NCBI GenBank assembly: GCA_021397845.1
Contig: CM038053.1
Location: forward strand, 88,287,157-88,351,156
DNA from: Areca catechu
Lineage: Eukaryota > Streptophyta > Magnoliopsida > Arecales > Arecaceae
DNA: 64,000 nucleotides
Direction: 5' to 3'
Under the pieces are notes generated by a model that had not been told where the DNA came from, ran no database searches, and saw nothing but the letters and a program-made list of their open reading frames with translations. Of the stretch, positions 11,431-22,811 are shown piece after piece. Made by a program: the position numbers and the translations under genes. Each line of letters begins with the position of its first letter. Position 1 is the first letter of the stretch.

Positions 11431-13599
11431 AAGTTAGGAAGAAAATGGATTCAAAGTTTGGATTCTAATCCTTAGATATTAAATATAAGATCTGACATAT
11501 AATTAGTACAAAAAAAAAGAACATGATTTTTGGTCTATAATATAAGTAATGAGATTGATCTAGGATGAATGTAAAGGGTTGGATGATTTGTACTCTTTAA
11601 TCATAATAAGTAAGCATATTATAGATATTGGAGAGTTTGGATGGGATGTACCCTTACCTTTGATAAGTGGGTTTGACCTAAGCATAAGAGTGCTAGCTAA
11701 AATTATAATATGTTATGTTAATGGATCATGTTGAATAAGTAGGTTCAATTATCAATTAAATAATTTTGTAAATCCTAAACTTGATAAGGATGCAGATTAT
11801 GATAACATGCTAGTTCTGTTGTTAATTATCGAATTGTAAATTTGGGACTATTATAAGAAGATGTTTAGAGTATAGGTTATGAAAGAGTTCAATGATATTA
11901 GAAAAGATGAATTTTTGATGAATCTATATGTGACTTATTGTTGAAAAATATATAAGAAAAAATATGCTTGGGATGATATATAGCTTTATAGCTCTCTATT
12001 GGTAGATTAGATTATATTATGTTGACATGGCATTCATATATAAGAATCTTGATAGCCTATGTTAGCAATTATGGATTGGATTACTAGATCTATTCTATAA
12101 TTATTAGAAATTATTGGGTATGCTAAACTCCAAGTCAAATTAAGATCTATAAAAAGATCTAGGTTATCATGCTATTGATGTTGTATTGAGCAAAGAAATT
12201 GGTATTGAAAGACTTATATGAGTTTAGCTTATGAGGGGCAAGATTTTAGGTAGTTGTCAACTGATGTTAAGAATTATAAAATAGCTCTATGAGAAATAAC
12301 TTAATCCATCCTACTCTTAAGAATATTAACTTAGAGATATTTACTTCATTAGAGCTAAAGTTAATCTTTCCAAGAGAAAAGTTGATCTAGATTATCAAAT
12401 TGAATTGTCAAGAAAAGTATGATTAATTCAGTCTTGGTCTAGAGTTATTAGTGTCTTAAAAGGATGATGAAATTTATGCAAGGACTTTCAATATGAAAAT
12501 TGAGTCAGGATAAATCTTGATATGATATACCTAAGATATGGACAAGATAAAGAGACTTAACAACTTTATTTTAATAACTTGAGACCTCCCTGGTATCAAA
12601 ATAAGATAAATTTTTGGAGGGATTCATTTAGTGAACCTAGATGTTTAGAAAATTTTATTAGAGTGTGTTGTGGAAGAATAGTGGTCTGAGTTATCCTGAT
12701 TTGAATTTCAGTAACAATATTTTAATAATAAAAAAAAGAAATGTTATTGATCCTTGGACTAGTCTATCAGTGTTGCCATGCAATTTTTCATCAATAGGTT
12801 ATCGAGTATAGAGAACTCTAGTAAAAAATTTTTTGGACATCTCTAAATTTAGAATATAGGAGTGATGACTTTTGTACCCAGCTAGGATCAAAAATATTTA
12901 TGATACCAAGCTCCTTTAGTTATGACATTTGATTTCTCTATTTGCTCGAGGTTTCCATAAGATAAAATGACTTGATTGTAAAATCGTGGAGAAGCTTAAG
13001 AGAAGAAAAATATTAATGACCATAGTAAGTGTCTAATGCTCATGCCTTCTTCTAATTTTTGGTTAAGAATAGAGTGGACCGATTATGATTTCTATGTGGG
13101 GGTTAATTAAGAGAAATAAATCTCAGGGATAAAGAATTTGTGTACTTAATTCAAGGTTAAGGCATTAATGTTCATTTAAAAGAGATTAAGGAAATTCATT
13201 ATATACCGTAAATCATAAGGATCAAGAATTAAGATGTGATATAATTTTGTTATGGACTTATGAAGAAAATATTCTAAGAAAGGGATCATGTAGAAGCTTG
13301 AGAATGATGTTAAATTATATAAATCCAAGGTTGGGCATCATAAATTTTCTGTGGAATTAATCAAGCATAATTAATTATATTAACATCGAAGGATTAGTAT
13401 TATTTTTGAAGAGCTCAAGGGAATTCGATATGGATTGTAAATGGAAAGGATCAAGTTTTGAATATTATAATAATTTCATTGAGATTTCAAAAGCAAGTAC
13501 CTTAAGAGGTAGACTAATTGAAAGTTTGAGGATGACATAAGGGTTAGTTATTTTAAAATTTAAAATTTCAATCAAGCTAATTTCGAGGATGAAATCATT
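11431..13599 (+). other. element A internal region without recognisable genes
   Basis: AT-rich, with no open frame above about 60 codons and no readable RT, RNase H or integrase motif. It is either unrelated filler of a non-autonomous element or pol decayed beyond recognition. Confidence 0.6.
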
Positions 13600-13614
13600 T
13601 TAATGAGGGGAGAA
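13600..13614 (+). other. element A polypurine tract
   Basis: TAATGAGGGGAGAA immediately precedes the 3' LTR start at 13615. This is the expected position of the plus-strand primer. Confidence 0.65.
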
Positions 13615-15819
13615 TATGAGAATTGGGCTTTTGGGCTGAAGTTGGCATGCCTAGCCGACTTCAACCCAAACTGAGAAGAAAAAAGAAGGGGTAGGGATGA
13701 GTCAAAATAGGGGAGGCTGGTTCTCCCCTTATCCAGTCGGGAAAGTCACCGGAGGAGTTGGGGGAAGAGCCATGGAGGGGAGGGGGTGGTCGGCGACAAG
13801 TTTCAGGTGGGTTAGAGTTCCGATCAACATGATTTTCCTTCCCCAAATGGCAAGGAAAACTATTGGTAGGTTTCCTTTAAATCCTTCCTCACCGTCGCCA
13901 GATCGAGCTCCTTCCACGACATCATCCTCCTCTCCAGTGAGCACAAGGAGCCCTTCAATCGTCGATGAGTTCTTTTTCCTTATTTAATTTGTTTAGGAAG
14001 GATATATTTGGGGTTTAGTTATTTTTTTTCTCGATTTTGGGTTCCTTGGACCATACCTCGCAAGTGGCTGCGCCACCATCCACAGACCCCTCTTCTCGGT
14101 GACCACCTCCTATGGCCGCCAACAACCATGAGGAGGCTAGTTCGATCCGGCCATGGAAGAACAAGAGAGTTCGGGAGAAGAGAAGAAAGAAGAAAAGAAG
14201 AAAGAAAAAAAAGAAGAGGAAGGAAAAAGAAAAAAAAAGAAAGGAAAAAAGAAAAGAGAAGGAAAAAGAAAAATAAGGAAAAAAAATAAAAATAATAAGG
14301 GGCCTCTATTTGGTGTAGAAAAAAAAGAGGAGAGAGAAAGAGGGAAAAAAATAAAAATAACAAGGAGCCTCTATTTGGTGCAGGAAAAAAAGAGGAGAGA
14401 GAAAGAAGATAGAGAAAGAGGAGAGAGAAAAAGAGAGAGGAAGAAGAGAGAAAGAGGAGAGAGAAAGAAGGAAAGAGAAAAAGGAGAGAGGGAAGGGAGA
14501 GAAAGAAATATAAGTATTGAAGGGGGAGATCGAAAAGCTCTCTTTTTTAGAATTCATGAAGTTAGGATTTTACGAGTAAAAGATTTTGGGTTTACAATTA
14601 TCTTAGGATATTTATGTTTAAAAATTATTATTGTACGGGGTAGCCTTCTGAGCAGAAGGGCACTGTGCAGGTCCGGGTATGAACCAATATCAGGCATGTT
14701 AGTTATCTCTAGTGATGTAAGGATATCTGGACATGATCACTAGTCTTATATTTGTATTTTACATGACATGATTTGATTTGTGCACATGAGAATTAGCATG
14801 CATGATTATTTTGTATAGTATAGTTTGACTTTTCTTTGATGGATAGTAGGATTGATGTTATTATTATTTATGTTCCTATATACCATGTTTTATCAAGCAA
14901 AGTTATCTTTGGATGGGTTTGACCATGATGCCGGTTATTGAAAAACTGTAAATGATATGATTTGACTACATGAAGTGAGTTGATGAAGGATTAATTAAGA
15001 GAATATGTATTTGGACTAGTCATGCCATGGGATCGTCGTTACATAGCCTAAGCCATGGGCTTTGTACATGGAATAGCCGGCCATAGGCGGATATTACATG
15101 AGACAGCCTTAGCCACGGGTTTTGTACATGGAATAGCTGGCTACGAATGGATAGCACATAGGACAGCTTGAGCCATGGACTTAGTAAGTGGGATAGCTAG
15201 CCATGGACGGATAGTACATGGTTGATTATGAGGTTGCCAATCATGGGCTGGAGCATGACCGTGGTTAGTCCAAAACCCTAAAGAAGAAGGAAAACTAATG
15301 AAAATATATAAAGAAAACATAATATTATCAAATGTTTTGTTATACTTGACGTTTGAGTTATTTTGGTTGCATGATTTGATAAACTATTATTTTCTAGTTA
15401 TTTTCAAATTATACTATTATTGGTGTGACTGTTTGGAGACCTTACTGGGTTGTAAAGCTCGCAACCCCCTACTTTCTTTCTTCTTAGAGTTATGTAGGAT
15501 CTTCGAGCTTGGTTGTGGATTGAATTCGTGATGAAATGATGCATAACAAGGATCAGGATGGGCGTGAGCTTGAACATAAATTTTTAGATAGTTTAGTTAG
15601 TCTTGTCTGTTGTTAATACTTATGAAATGAATCAATGGATCATTTAGTAGTTTTGTCTTGAATAAATGGATTATTTAGTTAAATAATGCTAGTCTAATTG
15701 CTGTGATTTTAAATGAAGTAACTCTTGTATACCTAGGCCTTGCATGATCTCTAGAATGTATTCTAGGATTTGTACGACCGGTCGCATTGCCAATTCTGGT
15801 GTTGGATCGGGGCATGACA
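13615..15819 (+). repeat. element A 3' LTR
   Basis: Pairs with 8860-11001. It starts TATGAG (expected TGTGAG) and ends GCATGACA, followed by TSD TTTGG at 15820. Its purine tract is longer than that of the 5' copy. Confidence 0.88.
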
Positions 15820-15824
15820 TTTGG

Positions 15825-16339
15825 TCTATCCTTTTTTCGAATAGAAAAGACTGTGCTCACCAATCAATACACAACATACTCTTATGGCACCATCTCTAGC
15901 TTAATTGGAGGTAAGAAAATTATCACTTTTACTTTTTCTTTACTTGTGCTTTCCTGTATTGTTTCTTTATTTATAATATATTATATTAGAGTTCTACTTC
16001 GGAGTGTCATACATTAGGGGTAATAGAAATGGACAAAAGACTGGTTGCAGTTATATGCACCTAGACATTCCATAATTCTTGCTTAATAGTTTTTACTTTA
16101 TGCATTAGACAATTATTTGCTTTGTAGTTTTTACATGCTTTATATATCAGATACTGTGAGTACCTTTTGTAATATATACTTTATTAAATTCTTAGTATTA
16201 GTAGATGTAGAATTGTTAATATTGTTGGATGGCTTGATATCTATTATTAGATAGCTTGAAATTATTTTAATTATTATTAGATATATGCAGAAATATATAA
16301 ATATTATGTTTTAAAAAAATATCCAAAAAAATTATAAAA
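15825..16339. other. interval between element A and the CACTA end
   Basis: No gene recognised. A short plus-strand frame at 15829-15910 ends at a GGAG-GTAAG donor-like site, but its peptide was not recognised. The rest is AT-rich and probably CACTA interior or flank. Confidence 0.35.
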
Positions 16340-16920
16340 AATTATAATTTAGCAATGGATTAGCAATGAATTAGTAATAGAAAAAATTTAAAATATATTA
16401 ATTAGTAATGGATTTACAAAGCATTAGTGACTGCTATTTGAAAATATGTAATGAATTAGAAATGGATTTGCAACTGAAGATTAAAATAATAGCAACAATT
16501 TTATAGCAGCATAGCAGTAGATTAGCAATAAAAATTAAAAAAATTAACAATGGATTAGCAATAGATTTGTAAATGAATATTAAAATAATAGCAATGGTCT
16601 TACAATGGCATAGCAACAGATTAATAATAAAAATCTAAAAATTTAATAATGGATTAGTAATGAATTTGCAACAAAATTACAATCATAATTATTTGTTTTG
16701 GAAAGTCGTTACTTAAAAATATATAACATAATTATTCCATTGCTATTTTGTTGCTAAAAAAAATTAGCAATGGAATAGCAACAGAAATGAGTTAAGTTGA
16801 TAATTAGCTACCGAGTTTTTGACAACCTAAGCAAATCCATTGCTAATTTGTTGCTAAATAGATTAATAATGAATTAGCAATAGAATTTATTAATTCCTAA
16901 ATAGCATTTTTATAGTAGTG
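16340..16920. mobile_element. terminal part of a CACTA (En/Spm) transposon
   Basis: Ends at 16920 with TATAGTAGTG, the reverse of CACTACTATA, the signature terminus. The preceding 580 bp is full of short subterminal repeats of the TAGCAATGGATTAGCAA type in both orientations, as is usual near CACTA ends where the transposase binds. The opposite terminus and a transposase gene were not found, so this is a truncated or broken copy. Confidence 0.65.
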
Positions 16921-18554
16921 CATGCCTTTCTAAAAAATGCAACTACCAGAACTTGTGCCTAACAGAAGCTTGCTTGCACTCTACAAAGACATGCCCACAA
17001 TTGAGATGAGCTCTGTGCCATCTCCAACTCGACTAGCCACTTGTCGGGGATACATGCTCTACAGAAGCATTTCTATAATGAAGACATGCCAGCCACCATT
17101 TTCTATACCATAGAACATCCCTTAAGTGACAAGTACTTTGTATACCCACCTATAAAAACCATTTTCCAAGACCCTCCTGGGAATCTATCCAAAAGAGCAA
17201 GCATTTTCCAAAGAAAGTTCCTTTGCTGTTGGAGTAAGCCTTTAGAGAGTCTCAAAAGTTCTCTCCAAGCCTCCCAAGTCCTAAATCAAAGCTTTGGTAG
17301 AAGTTAGGTCGAGGAGAGCCCAAATGAGATAGGGTGAGGAGTTGAAGCCGAAAAAAGTCCAGGAGGGGGTGCACCAAGCCTCCCCCACACTCTTGTGAGC
17401 TTTGCCACACCTCCTCGAAGCCTCGCTCTCTCCCTTTCAAGCCTTGCCTACTTCTCCTGAGCTTCGCCTACATGCTCTCTAACCTCACCCGGCTTCTGCT
17501 ACATTCGTCTACCATCTCCACCACTTCGCATCACTCCACTCCATCCACAAACCATAGTCCATCACCTCTTCCACCACTTGGAAGCCATAGGCACTTTCCT
17601 TTTGTTTGATTCTATAGGAGATTGACTTAGGTATTGCAAGGTCTACCACCGAGGAACCCCCATCGTGGTTGAACTTCCATATCTTTATTGCTTTTGTAGG
17701 TTTCAGAATACCCAAGCACCCTAGAGGGATTCAAAGCTGATGCAACCATTTCCAGCCAGATAGCATATCTCCAACAAAACTGCAACAAATTGGTGCTAGA
17801 GAAAGGGCCTACCCTAATGATTATTAGGAAGACTTGTAGCCCTTTTATCCTCTTAGCAATCATGGTAAAGCAAAAGGTAGTAAGAGAATCCATCGTCCCT
17901 GTTCCAGTAAAGGAACCAACCATCTCGATCGATCATCCTTAAGTTTTCTCGAACTAGGGTATCAACGAGCCCTCACCATTCCCCTGTTATGGTTGATAGT
18001 TTCAACAGCTCCTAATTAAAGTCTTGTCATTGGTCACTACAATATAAAACCTATAGTAGTCCCTAACCTAGCCTTCCCAGGCATCGACTGGGCATCCACC
18101 CTCTAGCATCTCTCCTTCAGTTCAGGGGGTGGAGCAGAGTGGTTCACCACACCTAGCTAAAGCAGTAGTTCGATGGCCTTCCAACTTGCTTGAATCCTAG
18201 AGCGAGATTCTCATCTTCAACCATAATGACCATCAAGTCCCTAGGGGGCATCTCATGTGCATCACCCCTGCCACCAAGCAAGTCACCATGGTAGGGATCA
18301 TGAATATGATTCCCCCATTTCTCTTTCTTCTTCTTCTTCATCTTTGCAAGACTCCTTGATAGAGGAACCATCATACCACTACTTGAAAAGGCATGCCCAA
18401 TAACAGGATCAACTAGACTGGAAGCTTTGAAAGGTAGATGACTATCTTGAAACCCTCCATTGATAGTAGACAATTCTAGTGGGTGAGCCACTCTTCACCA
18501 CATGCCCACCCTTCTCATGGGCAATTATAGAGGAGTCCATCCCTCATTGCTTTA
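16921..18554. other. low-information interval upstream of the orphan gag
   Basis: No confident gene. It may include the leader and gag N-terminus of the Gypsy remnant at 18555-19520, since the plus strand lies directly upstream of that gag, but no LTR or PBS was seen. Frames on the minus strand at 17509-17923 and 18153-18491 show no recognisable domain. Confidence 0.35.
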
Positions 18555-19520
18555 GGGCACCACCTATATATGGAGACTTATGATGGCTCCAACAATCCCT
18601 ACAACCACCTAGAGAGAGTCAAAGCTCTCATAATGCTACAAGAAGCATCATATGCCTTGATGTGCAAGTCCTTCCCTACAACCTTCGGAGATGCAATCCA
18701 AGCCTAGTACATCAGGCTCCAACTAGACTCCATCAATCTTTCAAGGAGTTTAGTTGGAAGTTCATTACCTAATTTTAGAGAAGTTAGAGGTTGTAAAGGA
18801 GCTCTAATTTTTTCTTTTCTATCCACCAGGAGGAAGGAGAGTTTCCCCAAAGTTTCGTGGGTCACTTTTGAAATGCCATATTGGAGGTCCACAGCCTATA
18901 GCAAGTGATAGTGATGTCAACTTTGTTGCGGGGACTCTAAGTGGGAGACTTTTTTCACTCCCTCTCCAAGAAGTACCTCCATGACCTTGTAGAGCTCATG
19001 TCTCACTCCAAGAAGTACATCAATACCATTGATGGGCTCATTAACAACATCAGTAGAGGGTCCCCATCTGAGGAGATACCTCGCCGGCTATTAAAACTCG
19101 CCTTCATGCAACTCTGGTAGAGTCTCCCAATCAAAGCAACATAGGTAGGGCAAGGCCATCATCTTTTCAGATGCTAATGTGGAGGGCATCCAAATCCCCA
19201 TGACAATGCTATCATAGTTTTCCTTACCATTATGAACTTTGATGTAAGGTGAGTTTTGGTTGATAATGGAAGTTCTACATACATCTTATTTTATGATACC
19301 TTTAGTAGAATAAACCTCTCGAGGGACCATCTACTAAAGATGAGTTCTCCCTTGGTAGAGTTCTCTAGAGACATTATTCCTATGGAAGGCACGATTTCTC
19401 TACCTATGATTATAGACCAAATGCCGAGGCATGCTATGGTTATATTGAATTCTTAGTGGTGAAAGTCCCTTTGGCCTACAATGTTATTATGGGAAGATTG
19501 AGCTTGAGCACCCTCCATGC
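18555..19520 (+). pseudogene. orphan Gypsy gag-protease remnant
   Basis: Gag is readable from about 18570: ETYDGSNNPYNHLERVKALI, followed by QEASYALMCKSFP, a stop, and YIRLQLDSINLSRSLVGS. This is the capsid-like retrotransposon gag domain. A protease follows at 19256-19456 with VDNGSSTYILFYDTF and an EFSRDIIPMEGTISLP stretch, as in Tat/Athila-type Gypsy elements. Stops and frameshifts are frequent, and no RT or integrase follows. Its neighbour downstream is the ABCB exon at 19863. Confidence 0.75.
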
Positions 19521-19581
19521 AATTGTCTCCACCTACCACTGTTGATGAAGTTCCCTACCGCCCAACTATTTAGATGAAGTT

Positions 19582-19656
19582 GCTTCATGTATATATGTAT
19601 ATGTGTGTGTGTGTATGTATATATATATATATATGTATACACACACACATATATAT
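19582..19656. repeat. TA/TG microsatellite
   Basis: Alternating ATATAT, GTGTGT and ACACAC runs with an inverted-repeat character. A similar TATG-rich run lies at about 20335-20400 inside ABCB intron 2. Confidence 0.85.
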
Positions 19657-19862
19657 TATTGTTTAGGTTTAGCTAATTTTGATTAGCTAATTTTGATTTT
19701 CTAGTTAGGGTTATTTCTTGATTTTATTTCATTCCTTGATAATTATGGCCAAGAGGCATACCATTATATTTATTTCAAGGAGACTAGAAGTTTTTTCTTT
19801 ATGAATACTATAATAAAACCAACATAAACTTATAAATAGGATAAGCTTATAAGTCCACTAAC

Positions 19863-20038
19863 CTTTTCAGATATAGCATCTTGTATTACAATAATATCAT
19901 TGGTAATGGAGGCAATCACCTCTGCTGTTGAAGCTTCAGTGTCAAATATCCCTATGTCTTGATTCAACATAGCCCGAAGATATGCCAATCTAATCTTTGA
20001 TACTTGCCTCTCACCAGTATGCATCCAACAAGCCACCT
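19863..20038 (-). pseudogene. ABCB exon 3 (intact)
   Basis: 176 bp: two bases completing the Glu codon, then 58 open codons. The peptide runs VACWMHTGERQVSKIRLAYL, then RAMLNQDIGIFDTEAS and ends IVIQDAISEK. It is bounded by TTCTTATAG acceptor and AAG-GTTAGT donor. In ABCB proteins this segment is the cytoplasmic loop and start of the next helix in transmembrane domain 1. It has no stop or frameshift. Confidence 0.9.
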
Positions 20039-20962
20039 CTATAAGAAATTATGATTCAATACAATTTAAAAGAAATAAATAATATACAACTCACGCAAAC
20101 AGATATATGGTTTTTCTATGTTTATACATATTTATATATAAAACAACAATGCTATAGTACAAATTCCTTGTGATGTGCAATTTGGTATGTGTTACTCCAC
20201 TCTCTATGAATTTATTGGTACTCCTAATTTTAGTAAACATGTCCTTGCTTCATTTTTTTGCAATCTAATGTAAGGCATCAACCATTATTTTAATTTTAGA
20301 TAAATGTATTAAAGAAATGGAACTTAGTAGTACCATATATATGTATGTATGTGTGCGTATATGTATATACATAGGTATACATTTATATGTATGTGTATTA
20401 TAAGAAATGGCAATAGTATGTATCATTTTTTGGTCACTATAGACAATTAAGCTAAAAAATAAATATACATTGAGAAACCAAAATCCAATGAGAGAAGCTT
20501 GCAAAGGGAGCTAGCATCCCCGTAGTTTCGAATGTTCCTGATTGAGACCAGTTCCATGTGGATACCTATAGAGGCCGAACGTTTGTGCAGCTTTAGGAAC
20601 CTTTAGCAAATCCACGTATTTTAGATTATAGTGAATATCTACCCACACAAAGATGAGATTTAATCTTTCTTTTATTTGTAGATCTTAATATTTATAATTA
20701 AACTTGGTAGGTCTAAATTTGTTCTACCATAAGGTTGCCGTGATATAATGGTTTGATCTGTTATGTTGAATGTTGTTCTAGAATGAAGTTTTAATTAGCT
20801 ATTTAAAACTAAATCTTAATCTCTCATATATAGGATCTTGATTAAGTATTTTAGAAGATATGATCTTATGTATGTCTAAAGATTAAAATAGTTTAATCAG
20901 CTTTTACTTCTGTCATACAAAAAATTAAAAAAGTTTTAAAATCTACATGCATGGAAATACTA
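20039..20962. other. ABCB intron 2, part left of Gypsy B
   Basis: AT-rich intronic DNA with a TATG/TA microsatellite at about 20335-20400. No gene seen. Confidence 0.6.
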
Positions 20963-21620
20963 TGTAACCTAATAGGTTTAGGAGCAAGATCTACTATATT
21001 AGAAAGTCAATTTACAAGCCAGACTTTATAAAACTATAACTTAGTCATACAATGCCTAATTAAGTTGAGCATTTTTTTAAAAAAATTGATATCTTTTGGA
21101 GATTTGCAATTTTAGGCCAGCCCCTAAAGGTGCAAAATATATCAAAATTTTATCATTTTACTTCAAAATAAACTGGTCAAATTAATTTTTTTTCAATAAA
21201 GATTTTGATCGGATATTATCTTTAAATTCATTAAGAATTAAGTTGAGTGATATAAGGCAAAATTAATATAATCGTTGAGATCCATCTTTATAAAATTTTA
21301 TATTTTCATATATTTTTTATTTATCATATTTAAAAGATTTAGTCATTTTTAAATTAAGAAAAAGAGTTTAATCCAACTTATTCAAGGATAGATGTCCTTT
21401 TAAAAGATAAGAAAAGGAACTGGACTTGAATTGTGTAAGGGAAAACCTAACTATTATGAATAGAAACTATGTATCTCAATTTTTAAGAGAAAGAATAATA
21501 AGAAATATAAAGAAATTAAAGAGATGTTGATTCCAACTTTTGAACATTCTCCTCACCTATCCTTGTGAGATTCAAGTAAAACAAGTTAAAGGAATCTTTT
21601 TTTCTTTATGATTGGATAAA
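20963..21620 (+). repeat. Gypsy B 5' LTR
   Basis: Aligns with 30644-31289 over its length with many differences, which points to an old insertion. It ends just before the PBS-like sequence at 21623. Confidence 0.65.
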
Positions 21621-21622
21621 GT

Positions 21623-21634
21623 TGATATCAGAAT
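21623..21634 (+). other. Gypsy B degenerate primer-binding site
   Basis: TGATATCAGAAT differs from the initiator-Met PBS TGGTATCAGAGC at three positions and lies right after the 5' LTR. Confidence 0.5.
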
Positions 21635-21679
21635 GTTGATCCTCTATATCAGAAAAGGGGCCTTAGTATAGGATTTGAA

Positions 21680-22356
21680 TGTTGATGTTGCCTTATGAAA
21701 AAAAAAAAAAAACAAAATAAAACATCCTAACCACCCTATGCACACAATGGGCACGCGCAGATCACGTGCCCATACATTTTTACATTTTCTTTTTAATTAT
21801 TTTAATTAATTTTGAAATTAAGTTTTTAAATGGCTATTTTATTTATTTCTATTTAATGTCATAACGCTAGTTTGAGAAATTTTTGGAATTTTTTCTAGGA
21901 TTTTGAACCTATAAATAGGTCTCTGTCCCAGCCCTACAATACATCCAAGAATTCCAAGCTCTCCCTCTCCTATATACCTCTGTTTCAAAATTTTTTAAAA
22001 TTCTTCTTACTTCTACCTTTTTTTTGCTTTAAAAATTTTGGACCGAAGACGAGTTGATCGACATCCATTCGAGATCATGCCATCAACAGGTATTGGAGTG
22101 TTCTCTTTTAGATTGTACCTTGGAGGAGAGCGTGTGGTCCAATCATTCTTTGCATGAGAAGGGGACCAAATCTCTTTAGGGTAGTGGTTCTATCCGCCTC
22201 CCAAACTAGACTTCTAACCTTGTTCTGTTACATTTAAAATTATTTTATTACACCAAAATTATTCTGCTATACACACACCATGAAAAAGTTATTTTTTCAA
22301 ATATTTCAAAAAAATATATATAATACATATTTATATTTATACATTACAATTAATAG
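21680..22356 (+). repeat. Copia 5' LTR
   Basis: Pairs with 27233-27893. It contains a TATA box TATAAATAG at 21910-21918, repeated in the right copy at 27465-27473, followed about 45 bases later by AAGAATTCCAAGCTCT in both copies. The right edge is less certain because the expected PBS is not clear. Confidence 0.75.
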
Positions 22357-22811
22357 TCTAAAGGAGATTTGTAGCATGATTTGTAGTGCATGTATATAAT
22401 ATATAATTATTTGTACTTAATTATAATTACTTACCTTGCATATTTATTAAAAAATTATATTTTTAGTTATTTATAGCATAATATCTATCTCTTTTATATT
22501 ATGCAAAATTAATTGAAGATCCCTACTAAACCTATATTGCAGTATGTAAATTAATTTTTAAAAGACTACAAAAATAAATTAATCAAAGCTTTTAGGATTT
22601 AGAGATAAATATTTAATTAAAAATCTTAACAAATCACAGGTCTGATCACATTGGTGATCATTTTAATAAATCCTTAATTTTTTTAAAAAAAATAGAGATA
22701 TTTTTAGAAAATATTAAAAATATATATATAATAATTAAATTATTTTAAATAAATTCTTAATAAAATTATTTTTATTTTCTAGATCTTTCTCTCTAAACCT
22801 GACTTGGATCC

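Larger units (their letters stand above)
8860..15819 (+). mobile_element. element A: long-LTR, non-coding Gypsy-type retrotransposon
   Basis: Two LTRs of about 2.1-2.2 kb (8860-11001 and 13615-15819) flank 2.6 kb of internal DNA. The element is bounded by a perfect 5-bp duplication, TTTGG at 8855-8859 and 15820-15824. The first LTR starts TGTGAGAA; the second starts TATGAGAA and ends GCATGACA. An initiator-Met type PBS follows the first LTR. A purine tract and the GAGGATGAAATC motif, typical of Tekay/Del-like Gypsy 3' ends, precede the second LTR. No gag or pol was recognised inside. This fits a large non-autonomous (LARD-like) element or an extremely decayed Tekay relative. Confidence 0.88.

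Noticed and set aside
15829..15910. Possible plus-strand exon ending at GGAG-GTAAG
   Set aside because: Peptide not recognised and no partner exon found; a donor-like site alone is weak.
18035..18060. CACTACAATATAAAACC as a second CACTA terminus
   Set aside because: No subterminal repeats follow it, and its orientation does not pair with the end at 16920.
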